From NCBI GenBank assembly GCA_015478675.1, contig JADMIH010000198.1, positions 1-6,731 of the forward strand: a stretch of DNA of 6,731 bases. The letters are read 5' to 3'. Origin of the DNA: Chloroflexota bacterium. Its GTDB lineage: Bacteria > Chloroflexota > Chloroflexia > QHBQ01 > JADMIH01. Made by a program: the position numbers and the translations under genes. Positions within the stretch are counted from its first letter, which is position 1, and each line of letters opens with the position of its first letter. Positions 1 to 4,825 of the stretch are shown here, piece by piece. The notes below the pieces were generated by a model. The model was given only the letters and a program-made list of their open reading frames with translations. It had not been told where the DNA came from and did not search any database.

Positions 1-1
1 T

Positions 2-9
2 CCTCCTCT
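2..9 (-). promoter_or_regulatory. Strong Shine-Dalgarno on the minus strand, probably for a divergent gene outside the window
   Basis: Read on the minus strand, the left end of the window is AAGAGGAGGA, a near-perfect ribosome binding site pointing out of the window. A start codon would fall just left of position 1. A GATAAT box on the same strand at 24-29 could be its -10 element, but no convincing -35 is visible. The rest of 1-96 holds no gene I can support, so this is best read as the regulatory gap between two divergent genes. The divergent gene itself is an inference. Confidence 0.35.
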
Positions 10-93
10 TCTACAATGCCTTCATTATCCCTTTATTTAGATGCGTTTGCCCTGGCATTACCACCAACCCTCACCCCCTACCGCTGGCTCCTA

Positions 94-102
94 TGGTATA
101 AT
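94..102 (+). promoter_or_regulatory. Extended -10 promoter of the small membrane protein gene
   Basis: TGGTATAAT at 94-102 is a perfect extended -10 element: TG, one base, then consensus TATAAT at 97-102. No recognisable -35 hexamer lies at the expected spacing near 74-79, which is typical for extended -10 promoters. Transcription would begin near 108-110 and leave a leader of about 40 nt before the ATG at 150. This placement argues against the in-frame GTG at 105 as a start codon. Confidence 0.6.
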
Positions 103-149
103 GAGTGGCACGATTATCGCTTTCCGTAAAGGCCGATAAGGAGAAGACT

Positions 150-788
150 ATGATACATCAGAGCCGTAAGTGGCGGCTGCTGATACGAATACTGGCGCTG
201 GGGATGACCAGCATGATGATGCTTGTCTTTGCAGGCCCTGTTTCCTATGCCCTTCAGGACGATACGCCAAAGCGGATCAACGATCCCGGCCAGCTCTTCG
301 ATGCGAAAGGCAAGCCGGTAGCCGATATGTACGTTGACATTTGGAGCGTGCCTGAGCTTGACAAAGCAGCCACTCTCAAAGAAGGCGGCGATAGCTATTA
401 CTGGCTCCCTTTACAAGGTTACAACAACCGATTGCTGGTAAGGACTAAAGACGCGAGCTATCTATTCCCTTATGATGCTAGCTCGCTTGCCAGACTGAAG
501 ACAGTGCCTGCCGACCAGTATTCAGGCAAGATAACCACCCTGGAAGGCCAACCTGACGCCGATAAAGTGGTAGAAGAGCTGGGCAAACAGGGTGTGGTGG
601 TTGACAAAAAGAAGACGATGGTGCTCCTACAGGGCGAGATGCCCAGCGCCTACCGTCCGATAGTGCCCGTAATGCCTGTGCTGGCGATCCTCTGGGGAGT
701 TACGCTGGTAGGGCTCTTCCAAATCTGGCGCGGCAGACGCCCGGGCCAACCAAACCGCACAGCTCTCCCCGCGCCGTACAGCAGGTGA
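150..788 (+). CDS. Exported membrane-anchored protein of unknown function
   Basis: This is a 212-residue protein that I do not recognise. The ATG at 150 is chosen because AAGGAG (138-143) sits 6 nt upstream and because the in-frame GTG at 105 would lie at or before the transcription start. Residues 9-34 form a signal sequence or N-terminal membrane helix that begins with basic residues, is rich in Met and Leu, and ends SYA, a plausible signal peptidase site. Residues 35-170 are a hydrophilic region without cysteines, predicted to be outside the membrane. It contains patterned beta-like segments (for example YYWLPLQGY and NRLLVRTKD). Residues 171-193 form a clear C-terminal membrane helix, followed by a basic tail (RGRRPG) that should stay in the cytoplasm. 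The protein is thus predicted to show one external domain held by a C-terminal anchor. It lies 121 nt upstream of the persulfide dioxygenase-like gene; co-transcription is possible but not shown. Confidence 0.8.
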   Translation: MIHQSRKWRLLIRILALGMTSMMMLVFAGPVSYALQDDTPKRINDPGQLFDAKGKPVADMYVDIWSVPELDKAATLKEGGDSYYWLPLQGYNNRLLVRTKDASYLFPYDASSLARLKTVPADQYSGKITTLEGQPDADKVVEELGKQGVVVDKKKTMVLLQGEMPSAYRPIVPVMPVLAILWGVTLVGLFQIWRGRRPGQPNRTALPAPYSR

Positions 789-791
789 GTC

Positions 792-837
792 GCACCATGT
801 AATATGTGGTGCCTATTACACGTCCGTAATGATAGGC
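792..837 (+). other. Two weak stem-loops in the 121-nt intergenic gap
   Basis: GCACCA (792-797) pairs with TGGTGC (807-812) around a 9-nt loop. Immediately after it, CCTATTAC (813-820) can pair with GTAATGATAGG (827-837) with a small bulge. Neither stem is followed by a T-run, so they are not canonical terminators. They could attenuate or stabilise a transcript running from the small membrane protein gene into the next gene, or they could be chance. No promoter is obvious in this gap. Confidence 0.3.
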
Positions 838-909
838 GTCCGTGGTGGGGTAAAGAGGCGGCTTTCGGGCATTTCACGCAACAGGAAATATGCAGTACGG
901 AGGTTGTAG

Positions 910-2328
910 ATGTTCTTCAAGCAGTTTCTTCGTGAAGATTTGGGTTGCGCCTCCTATCTGATTGGCGATGCTGATGCAGCTGAGTGCGCTATAGTAGACC
1001 CTCAGTGGAATATCACAGAGTACATTGATACAGCCGCGAAGCAGGGGCTGAAGATACGCTATGTCGTCGAAACGCATAATCATGCCGACCATGTGTCAGG
1101 GCATGGCAAGCTGGCAGAGCAAGGGGCTGAGGTCTGCATCCACGAATCGGCGAATGTAGCTTATCCCCACAGAGCGCTCAAAGAAGGCGATACAATCACG
1201 GTGGGCGGCGTGCGCTTGCAGGTGCTGCATACACCGGGGCATAGGCCGGAGCATATAGCCCTCGTGGTAACTGATACCACACGCGCCGATGCTCCCTGGC
1301 TTGTGCTCACAGGCGATGCTCTATTTGTGGGCGATGTAGGGCGCCCCGACCTTGCCGTAGAGCCGCGAGAAGGCGCAGCCGAGCTATACAAGTCGCTCAA
1401 GAGCAAGCTGCTCAAGCTCGACGATATGGTAGAAGTCTACCCATCGCATATTTCAGGTTCGCTCTGCGGCAAAGCGCTTTCCGCCAAAGGCAGCTCGACT
1501 GTGGGCTTTGAGCGCCGCTACAACCCCCCCCTAAGCGCGGAGGGCGAGCAAGGTTTCATCGACAGAGTTACCGGCGAGCTGCCGCCCCAGCCGCCCCACT
1601 TCGGCCGAATTGTCGAAAAGAACCGAGGTCCTTTCCTCACTGAGGAGCTAGAGGTGCGCGCCATGAGCGCCGACGAAGTAGAAGCGTTGCGGCGCAAGGG
1701 TGGCATGGTGCTCGATGCCCGCTCGCCCGGAGCCTTCGGGGGCGGCCACATACCGGGCGCGATCAACGTAGACCTGCATGATGGGCAATTTGGCAACCGC
1801 GCCGCCTGGGTGATCCCCCAGGGGCTGCCCGTTGTGCTGGTGGTGGACACGCCCGGGGATGTAGATACGGCAGTAGCTACTCTCACGGCGGTAGGTCAGG
1901 AGACAATAGAGGGCTACCTGCTCGGCGGTATGCATTCATGGGATACGGGCGGGCGGCCACTCCAGACCATTCCGCAGTGGAGCGCGGCACAACTACGAGA
2001 ACGTGTAGCTGCGGGCGACAGAAGTTTCACAGTGCTGGACGTGCGCGAGAAGTCAGAATGGAAAGAAGGGCATGTTTCCGGCGCGATACATATTCCCTTC
2101 CACCAATTAGCCAAGCGCCTGGATGAAGTGCCAAGCCACAAGCCGGTTGTGACCATCTGCGGCGGCGGGGTACGAAGCAGTATAGCCGCCAGTATTCTCC
2201 AGGCAGAGGGCTTTGAGCCTACAAACATCCTCGGAGGCATGGGCGCATGGAACGCATCGGGCTATCCTCTGGAAGCGGGCGACGAGACAACTATGGCAAC
2301 GCCCAGCGGGAGTTCGCTGCGTTCATAG
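910..2328 (+). CDS. CstB-like persulfide dioxygenase-sulfurtransferase (MBL + pseudo-rhodanese + rhodanese)
   Basis: A 472-residue, probably cytoplasmic enzyme predicted to oxidise thiol persulfides with O2 at a mononuclear iron and to handle sulfane sulfur at its rhodanese domain. GGAGG (899-903) lies 6 nt before the ATG. Residues 1-240 are a metallo-beta-lactamase fold with THNHADH (H56, H58, D60, H61), H111, D136 and H180. H56, H111 and D136 match the iron ligands of ETHE1-type dioxygenases, and GRPDL at 144-148 is also typical. Residues 250-350 are a rhodanese fold whose catalytic position is Val312, so this domain should be inactive. Residues 356-455 are a second rhodanese with an intact loop starting at Cys417 (CGGGVRS). 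This order and length match Staphylococcus aureus CstB, and Cys186 (GSLCGK) probably corresponds to its second functional cysteine. Family alternatives are a plain persulfide dioxygenase or a hydrolase annotated only as MBL-rhodanese. No sulfide:quinone reductase or CstR-type regulator is visible in the window. Confidence 0.88.
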   Translation: MFFKQFLREDLGCASYLIGDADAAECAIVDPQWNITEYIDTAAKQGLKIRYVVETHNHADHVSGHGKLAEQGAEVCIHESANVAYPHRALKEGDTITVGGVRLQVLHTPGHRPEHIALVVTDTTRADAPWLVLTGDALFVGDVGRPDLAVEPREGAAELYKSLKSKLLKLDDMVEVYPSHISGSLCGKALSAKGSSTVGFERRYNPPLSAEGEQGFIDRVTGELPPQPPHFGRIVEKNRGPFLTEELEVRAMSADEVEALRRKGGMVLDARSPGAFGGGHIPGAINVDLHDGQFGNRAAWVIPQGLPVVLVVDTPGDVDTAVATLTAVGQETIEGYLLGGMHSWDTGGRPLQTIPQWSAAQLRERVAAGDRSFTVLDVREKSEWKEGHVSGAIHIPFHQLAKRLDEVPSHKPVVTICGGGVRSSIAASILQAEGFEPTNILGGMGAWNASGYPLEAGDETTMATPSGSSLRS

Positions 2329-2419
2329 CTGCAGGCTCCGACAGGCAAATCCTCCCTTCGGAGGCTGGGACTCGGGTTTATTAGACGTACATGCTCCCTC
2401 CATATAACTGCCCCTACCC

Positions 2420-2442
2420 AGCCCGCCCACGCGGGCTTTGCT
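2420..2442 (+). terminator. Rho-independent terminator of the CstB-like gene
   Basis: AGCCCGC (2420-2426) pairs perfectly with GCGGGCT (2431-2437) around a CCAC loop, and is followed by TTGCTATAT. The GC-rich 7-bp stem lies 92 nt after the stop codon. The T-tract is short and interrupted, so termination may be incomplete. Confidence 0.65.
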
Positions 2443-2509
2443 ATATACACACATCTTTGGGTTGAATGGCCCGCGCCGCCAGGCGTGATGTCGCTGCCAC
2501 CTCCTTTTT

Positions 2510-2548
2510 ATTTTGCTGAGCCGATCCAGAGGATCGGCTCAGCAAAAT
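2510..2548. repeat. Perfect 18-bp inverted repeat with a 3-nt loop, not a canonical terminator
   Basis: The arm at 2510-2527 begins ATTTTGCTGAG and is the exact reverse complement of the arm at 2531-2548, which ends CTCAGCAAAAT. The spacer is AGA. On both strands the stem begins with T-rich bases and ends with A-rich bases, the opposite of an intrinsic terminator, which needs a T-run after the stem. It lies in the 375-nt gene-free stretch between the CstB-like and cupredoxin genes, after the GC-rich terminator. It could be an RNA hairpin protecting a 3' end, a cruciform or protein-binding site, or one copy of a dispersed palindromic repeat. The window alone cannot separate these. Confidence 0.9.
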
Positions 2549-2559
2549 GTGGTAGTAGC

Positions 2560-2576
2560 CCTTAAAATCACCTTAA
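2560..2576 (+). promoter_or_regulatory. Possible response-regulator site: CCTTAA direct repeat with 11-bp period
   Basis: CCTTAA occurs at 2560-2565 and again at 2571-2576, one helical turn apart. Tandem half-sites spaced by 11 bp are usual for OmpR/PhoB-type response regulators. The pair also contains an inverted repeat, CTTAA (2561-2565) with TTAAG (2573-2577). It lies upstream of the candidate promoter of the cupredoxin gene, where an activator would bind. The bound protein is unknown and the match may be chance. Confidence 0.25.
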
Positions 2577-2612
2577 GAGTTTTGGACCATCTGCTTTCCC
2601 ACGCGTAGAGAA

Positions 2613-2621
2613 TGCTAGAAA
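2613..2621 (+). promoter_or_regulatory. Candidate extended -10 promoter of the cupredoxin-SLH gene
   Basis: TGCTAGAAA (2613-2621) fits an extended -10 element, with TAGAAA matching four of the six TATAAT positions. No good -35 is present near 2593-2598. Transcription from here would begin near 2628 and give a leader of about 75 nt. That leader would contain a small palindrome, AGTAC-CTC-GTACT (2629-2641). The separate terminator upstream implies that the gene has its own promoter somewhere in this gap. Confidence 0.3.
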
Positions 2622-2703
2622 TCGTAACAGTACCTCGTACTCTACTTCGGTTGTCCTCCTAAACAGATATTTTTCTAGCCATCATTACGCCAGGTGAAAG
2701 GAT

Positions 2704-4671
2704 ATGGAGCAGATGAATTATAAGTCTCATTCTCATACAGAGCGGCAGGGCACGCGCCGCCTCTCCACAACTATCTTAGCCCTTTGTCTACCAATATTTA
2801 TAGCTACTTTCTTTTCTGGAAGCTTCCTAAAGTTAGGCACACTGCAACCGGGCGAAGTGCTCAATGCAAATTCTGCTTATGCGGCAGGCCGGATGCAGAT
2901 GGCGAGCACGAAGGCACCCGCTCACGAGACAGAAACCGAAACTCCGGGCGCCGATGACACAGGCACACCGCAAACCACCGGAACACCGCAGGCTACCGGT
3001 ACTCCGGGCGGCGGCGACACGAGAACCCCAGGAACCACAGGCACACCGCAAACCACCGCTACCCCAGGCGGCAACATCGTAGATGTCCAGATGCAGCGTC
3101 AAGACGTATTTAACCCTGCGGATATAACTGTCGCCGCAGGCACAACTGTGCGCTGGACCAACGCCGATGATGAGCAGCACACCACAACCTCCGACACAGG
3201 GGTATGGAACAGTGGTGTGCTCAACCCGGGGCAGACCTTCTTATTCACATTCAATGTACTAGGCACATACTCGTACAGGTGCCTTATACATGGCTCTGAG
3301 ATGATAGGCAGCGTAACCGTCACTGGAGAAGCTATTACCTCAACCCCCGGAGCCACAGGCACAGTTGCCGCTACAAGCACGCCGGCAGGTGGTCTGGTCA
3401 ACATAAGCATACAGAACTTCGCCTTCCAGCCACAAAATCTCACCATACTCCCAGGCACAACTGTGCGCTGGACCAATCAGGACTCGTCAACACACACCGC
3501 AACCAGCGATACGGGCCTCTGGAACAGTGGCGATCTCGGCCAGGGGGCCACCTTTGAGTTCACCTTTAACACCCCAGGCACATACTCGTATCACTGCGCC
3601 AGACATCCCGGCATGGTGGGTACAATAACCGTTTCAGTAGACGGCAGCACCGCGACCGTTCAGGTCACAGAAACTGCGCAGCCAAGTACCACAAGCACAG
3701 CTACAAGTACAGTGCAGGCTACTGGCACAGTGCAGGCTACTGGCACAGTGCAGGCTACTGGCACAGTAGAGCCGACGGGTACGGCAGTATCTAACATTAC
3801 CGACGTGGCGATACAAAACTACGCCTTTTCACCGATGACTGTCACAGTGCGGGTGGGCGACACGGTGCGTTGGACCAACCTCGACAACGACCGCCACACT
3901 GTGACAAGTGTTGACGGCACCTTTGATAGCGGCAATCTCAACCTGAACGACACCTACTCGTACACCTTCACCACTCCGGGCACATATGCGTACTTCTGCC
4001 AGGTGCATGGCAACTTCATGACCGGGTATGTGGTCGTTGAACAAGCAACAAACACATGCCCCACCAGCTACACAGACGTACCCCCGGGCAGCACCTTCTA
4101 CCAGTATGTGCGGTGCCTTTCCTGCCAGGGCATAATAAGCGGCTACGCTGACGGCACCTTCAGGCCAGGCAATCAAGTTACACGCGGCCAGCTTTCCAAG
4201 ATAGTGGCTAACGCGGCGGGCTTCACCGACGCTGCGGGCACGCAGATGTTCGAGGATGTGCAGCCAGGCAGCACTTTCTATGACTACGTGCAGAGGCTGG
4301 CGAGCCGAGGCTTCATAGGCGGCTATTCCTGCGGCGCGGCGGGTGAGCCTTGCAACATGGGCAATCGGCCCTACTTCCGACCAGGCGCAAACGCTACCAG
4401 AGGCCAGATATCCAAGATAGTGGCTAACGCTGCAGGCTACAACGAGACACCTAGCGGGCAGACTTTCGAGGATGTAGCCCCTGATAGCGCGTTCTATATC
4501 TGGATCGAGCGGCTGGTAACGCGAAACGTAATGGGTGGCTATCCATGCGGAGGCCCAGGCGAGCCTTGCAACATGGGCAATCGGCCCTACTTCCGACCAG
4601 GCGCAAACGCTACCAGAGGCCAGATATCCAAGATAGTGGGCAACACCTTCTTCCCTAACTGCAACCCTTGA
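2704..4671 (+). CDS. Exported three-cupredoxin, three-SLH surface protein
   Basis: A 655-residue protein predicted to sit on the cell surface and carry three blue (type 1) copper centres for electron transfer. The ATG at 2704 has AGGTGA (2692-2697) 6 nt upstream; the ATG at 2713 is a possible alternative. Residues 14-44 form a basic then hydrophobic signal sequence, with likely cleavage near residue 60 (SAYA). Residues 67-123 are a Thr/Pro/Gly linker with GTPQTT-like repeats. Cupredoxin 1 (124-206) has ligands H159, C193, H196 and M200. Cupredoxin 2 (231-312) has H264, C298, H301 and M304, with the short amicyanin-like His-X2-Met spacing. Cupredoxin 3 (364-446) has H398, C432, H435 and M439. 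Residues 313-363 are a Thr-rich linker with VQATGT repeats. Three SLH repeats follow (about 456-506, 516-578, 588-648), with TRGQ motifs exactly 72 residues apart, for wall or S-layer attachment. Repeats 2 and 3 carry Cys-X6-Cys inserts (C543/C550, C615/C622). The electron partners are unknown, and copper storage or sensing is an alternative role. Confidence 0.88.
   Translation: MEQMNYKSHSHTERQGTRRLSTTILALCLPIFIATFFSGSFLKLGTLQPGEVLNANSAYAAGRMQMASTKAPAHETETETPGADDTGTPQTTGTPQATGTPGGGDTRTPGTTGTPQTTATPGGNIVDVQMQRQDVFNPADITVAAGTTVRWTNADDEQHTTTSDTGVWNSGVLNPGQTFLFTFNVLGTYSYRCLIHGSEMIGSVTVTGEAITSTPGATGTVAATSTPAGGLVNISIQNFAFQPQNLTILPGTTVRWTNQDSSTHTATSDTGLWNSGDLGQGATFEFTFNTPGTYSYHCARHPGMVGTITVSVDGSTATVQVTETAQPSTTSTATSTVQATGTVQATGTVQATGTVEPTGTAVSNITDVAIQNYAFSPMTVTVRVGDTVRWTNLDNDRHTVTSVDGTFDSGNLNLNDTYSYTFTTPGTYAYFCQVHGNFMTGYVVVEQATNTCPTSYTDVPPGSTFYQYVRCLSCQGIISGYADGTFRPGNQVTRGQLSKIVANAAGFTDAAGTQMFEDVQPGSTFYDYVQRLASRGFIGGYSCGAAGEPCNMGNRPYFRPGANATRGQISKIVANAAGYNETPSGQTFEDVAPDSAFYIWIERLVTRNVMGGYPCGGPGEPCNMGNRPYFRPGANATRGQISKIVGNTFFPNCNP
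2958..3058 (+). repeat. Repeated segment in the N-terminal Thr/Pro linker
   Basis: A 23-nt stretch at 2958-2980 recurs exactly at 3036-3058. Both copies lie in a region coding for GTPQTT- and GTPQAT-like units (about residues 86-121). The low-complexity linker has grown by slippage or duplication. Such Thr/Pro-rich linkers are often flexible and sometimes O-glycosylated. Confidence 0.75.
3137..3590 (+). repeat. 315-nt period duplication between cupredoxin domains 1 and 2
   Basis: Three identical tracts occur in the same order in both domains at an offset of exactly 315 nt (105 codons): 25 nt at 3137-3161 and 3452-3476, 11 nt at 3205-3215 and 3520-3530, and 15 nt at 3261-3275 and 3576-3590. 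This indicates that domain 2 plus its linker arose by tandem duplication of domain 1, or the reverse. The third cupredoxin domain does not share these tracts and is older or more diverged. Confidence 0.8.
3712..3783 (+). repeat. 18-bp in-frame tandem repeat in the linker before cupredoxin 3
   Basis: Three perfect 18-bp copies (3712-3729, 3730-3747, 3748-3765) start GTGCAGGCTACTGG and are followed by one degenerate copy (3766-3783). They encode VQATGT three times and then VEPTGT (residues 337-360). The unit is a multiple of three, so copy-number change would alter only the linker length between cupredoxins 2 and 3. Confidence 0.95.
4345..4423 (+). repeat. 79-bp perfect direct repeat, copy 1 (in SLH2)
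   Basis: Identical base for base to 4561-4639, at an offset of 216 nt (72 codons). It encodes residues 548-573 of the cupredoxin-SLH protein, starting EPCNMGNRPYFRPG and including TRGQ. Identity extends through synonymous positions, pointing to a recent duplication or gene conversion. The last 13 nt, with the seven bases after them, also match SLH1 exactly (4411-4430 against 4195-4214, the same 216-nt offset). Confidence 0.95.
4561..4639 (+). repeat. 79-bp perfect direct repeat, copy 2 (in SLH3)
   Basis: The second copy of the 79-bp unit encodes residues 620-645 of the same protein. It ends 32 nt before the stop codon. The copies could recombine with loss or gain of exactly one SLH repeat (216 bp) while keeping the frame. 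Confidence 0.95.
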
Positions 4672-4712
4672 GAAAGCTTCCTGGATTCACTGGAATAGAG
4701 AATAGATGAGAT

Positions 4713-4756
4713 GAAAACAGACCAATAGCTCCACACGGAGCTATTGGTCTGTTTTC
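4713..4756. terminator. Bidirectional terminator between convergent genes
   Basis: A perfect 20-bp stem (4713-4732 with 4737-4756) closes an ACAC loop. The left arm starts GAAAACAGACC and the right arm ends GGTCTGTTTTC, so each strand has an A-run before and a T-run after the stem. It lies 41 nt past the cupredoxin-SLH stop and 69 nt past the nadK stop on the other strand. It should therefore end both transcripts. Confidence 0.92.
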
Positions 4757-4760
4757 TAAA

Positions 4761-4775
4761 AGGAAGGCCCTTCCT
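4761..4775. repeat. Short perfect palindrome next to the terminator
   Basis: AGGAAGG (4761-4767), a single C, and CCTTCCT (4769-4775) form a perfect 7-bp inverted repeat with a one-base centre. It lies between the nadK stop and the bidirectional terminator. The loop is too small for a stable RNA hairpin at full pairing, so it may be a protein-binding dyad or chance. Confidence 0.5.
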
Positions 4776-4825
4776 CATGTGGGATATTGTTGTAGTATAG
4801 TATCTGGGATCATAATCGAAGCTGG

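Noticed and set aside
105..149. In-frame GTG start giving a 227-residue version of the first protein
   Set aside because: It has no ribosome binding site and overlaps the region where transcription should begin from the TATAAT at 97-102. The ATG at 150 has AAGGAG at ideal spacing and places the signal sequence at the N-terminus.
1518..1935. Minus-strand open frames opposite the rhodanese region
   Set aside because: They are shadow frames of a well-supported enzyme, rich in Ser/Pro/Arg as expected for antisense reading of GC-rich codons.
2441..2500. Minus-strand 19-codon frame starting GTG next to GGAGG
   Set aside because: The start codon overlaps the Shine-Dalgarno sequence, leaving no spacer, and the peptide has no supporting feature.
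2510..2548. Insertion sequence or MITE with terminal inverted repeats
   Set aside because: The arms are separated by only 3 nt, with no internal sequence and no visible target-site duplication.
2549..2703. Riboswitch upstream of the cupredoxin gene
   Set aside because: Only short, weak pairings are present and no known aptamer core is recognisable.
2746..2766. Twin-arginine export signal in the cupredoxin-SLH protein
   Set aside because: R18-R19 occur before the hydrophobic segment, but the residues after them (LSTT) do not fit the Tat consensus, so general secretion is at least as likely.
2833..3476. Long minus-strand open frames opposite the cupredoxin gene
   Set aside because: They mirror a low-complexity, stop-poor coding strand and lie wholly inside a gene with clear domains. 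Their translations show no recognisable motif and no ribosome binding site.
3712..3783. CRISPR-like spaced repeat
   Set aside because: The 18-bp units are contiguous without spacers and are in frame inside a coding linker.
910..4671. A single copper-sulfur operon joining the CstB-like and cupredoxin genes
   Set aside because: A 375-nt gap with a terminator and a probable separate promoter lies between them. Adjacency alone does not show a shared pathway.
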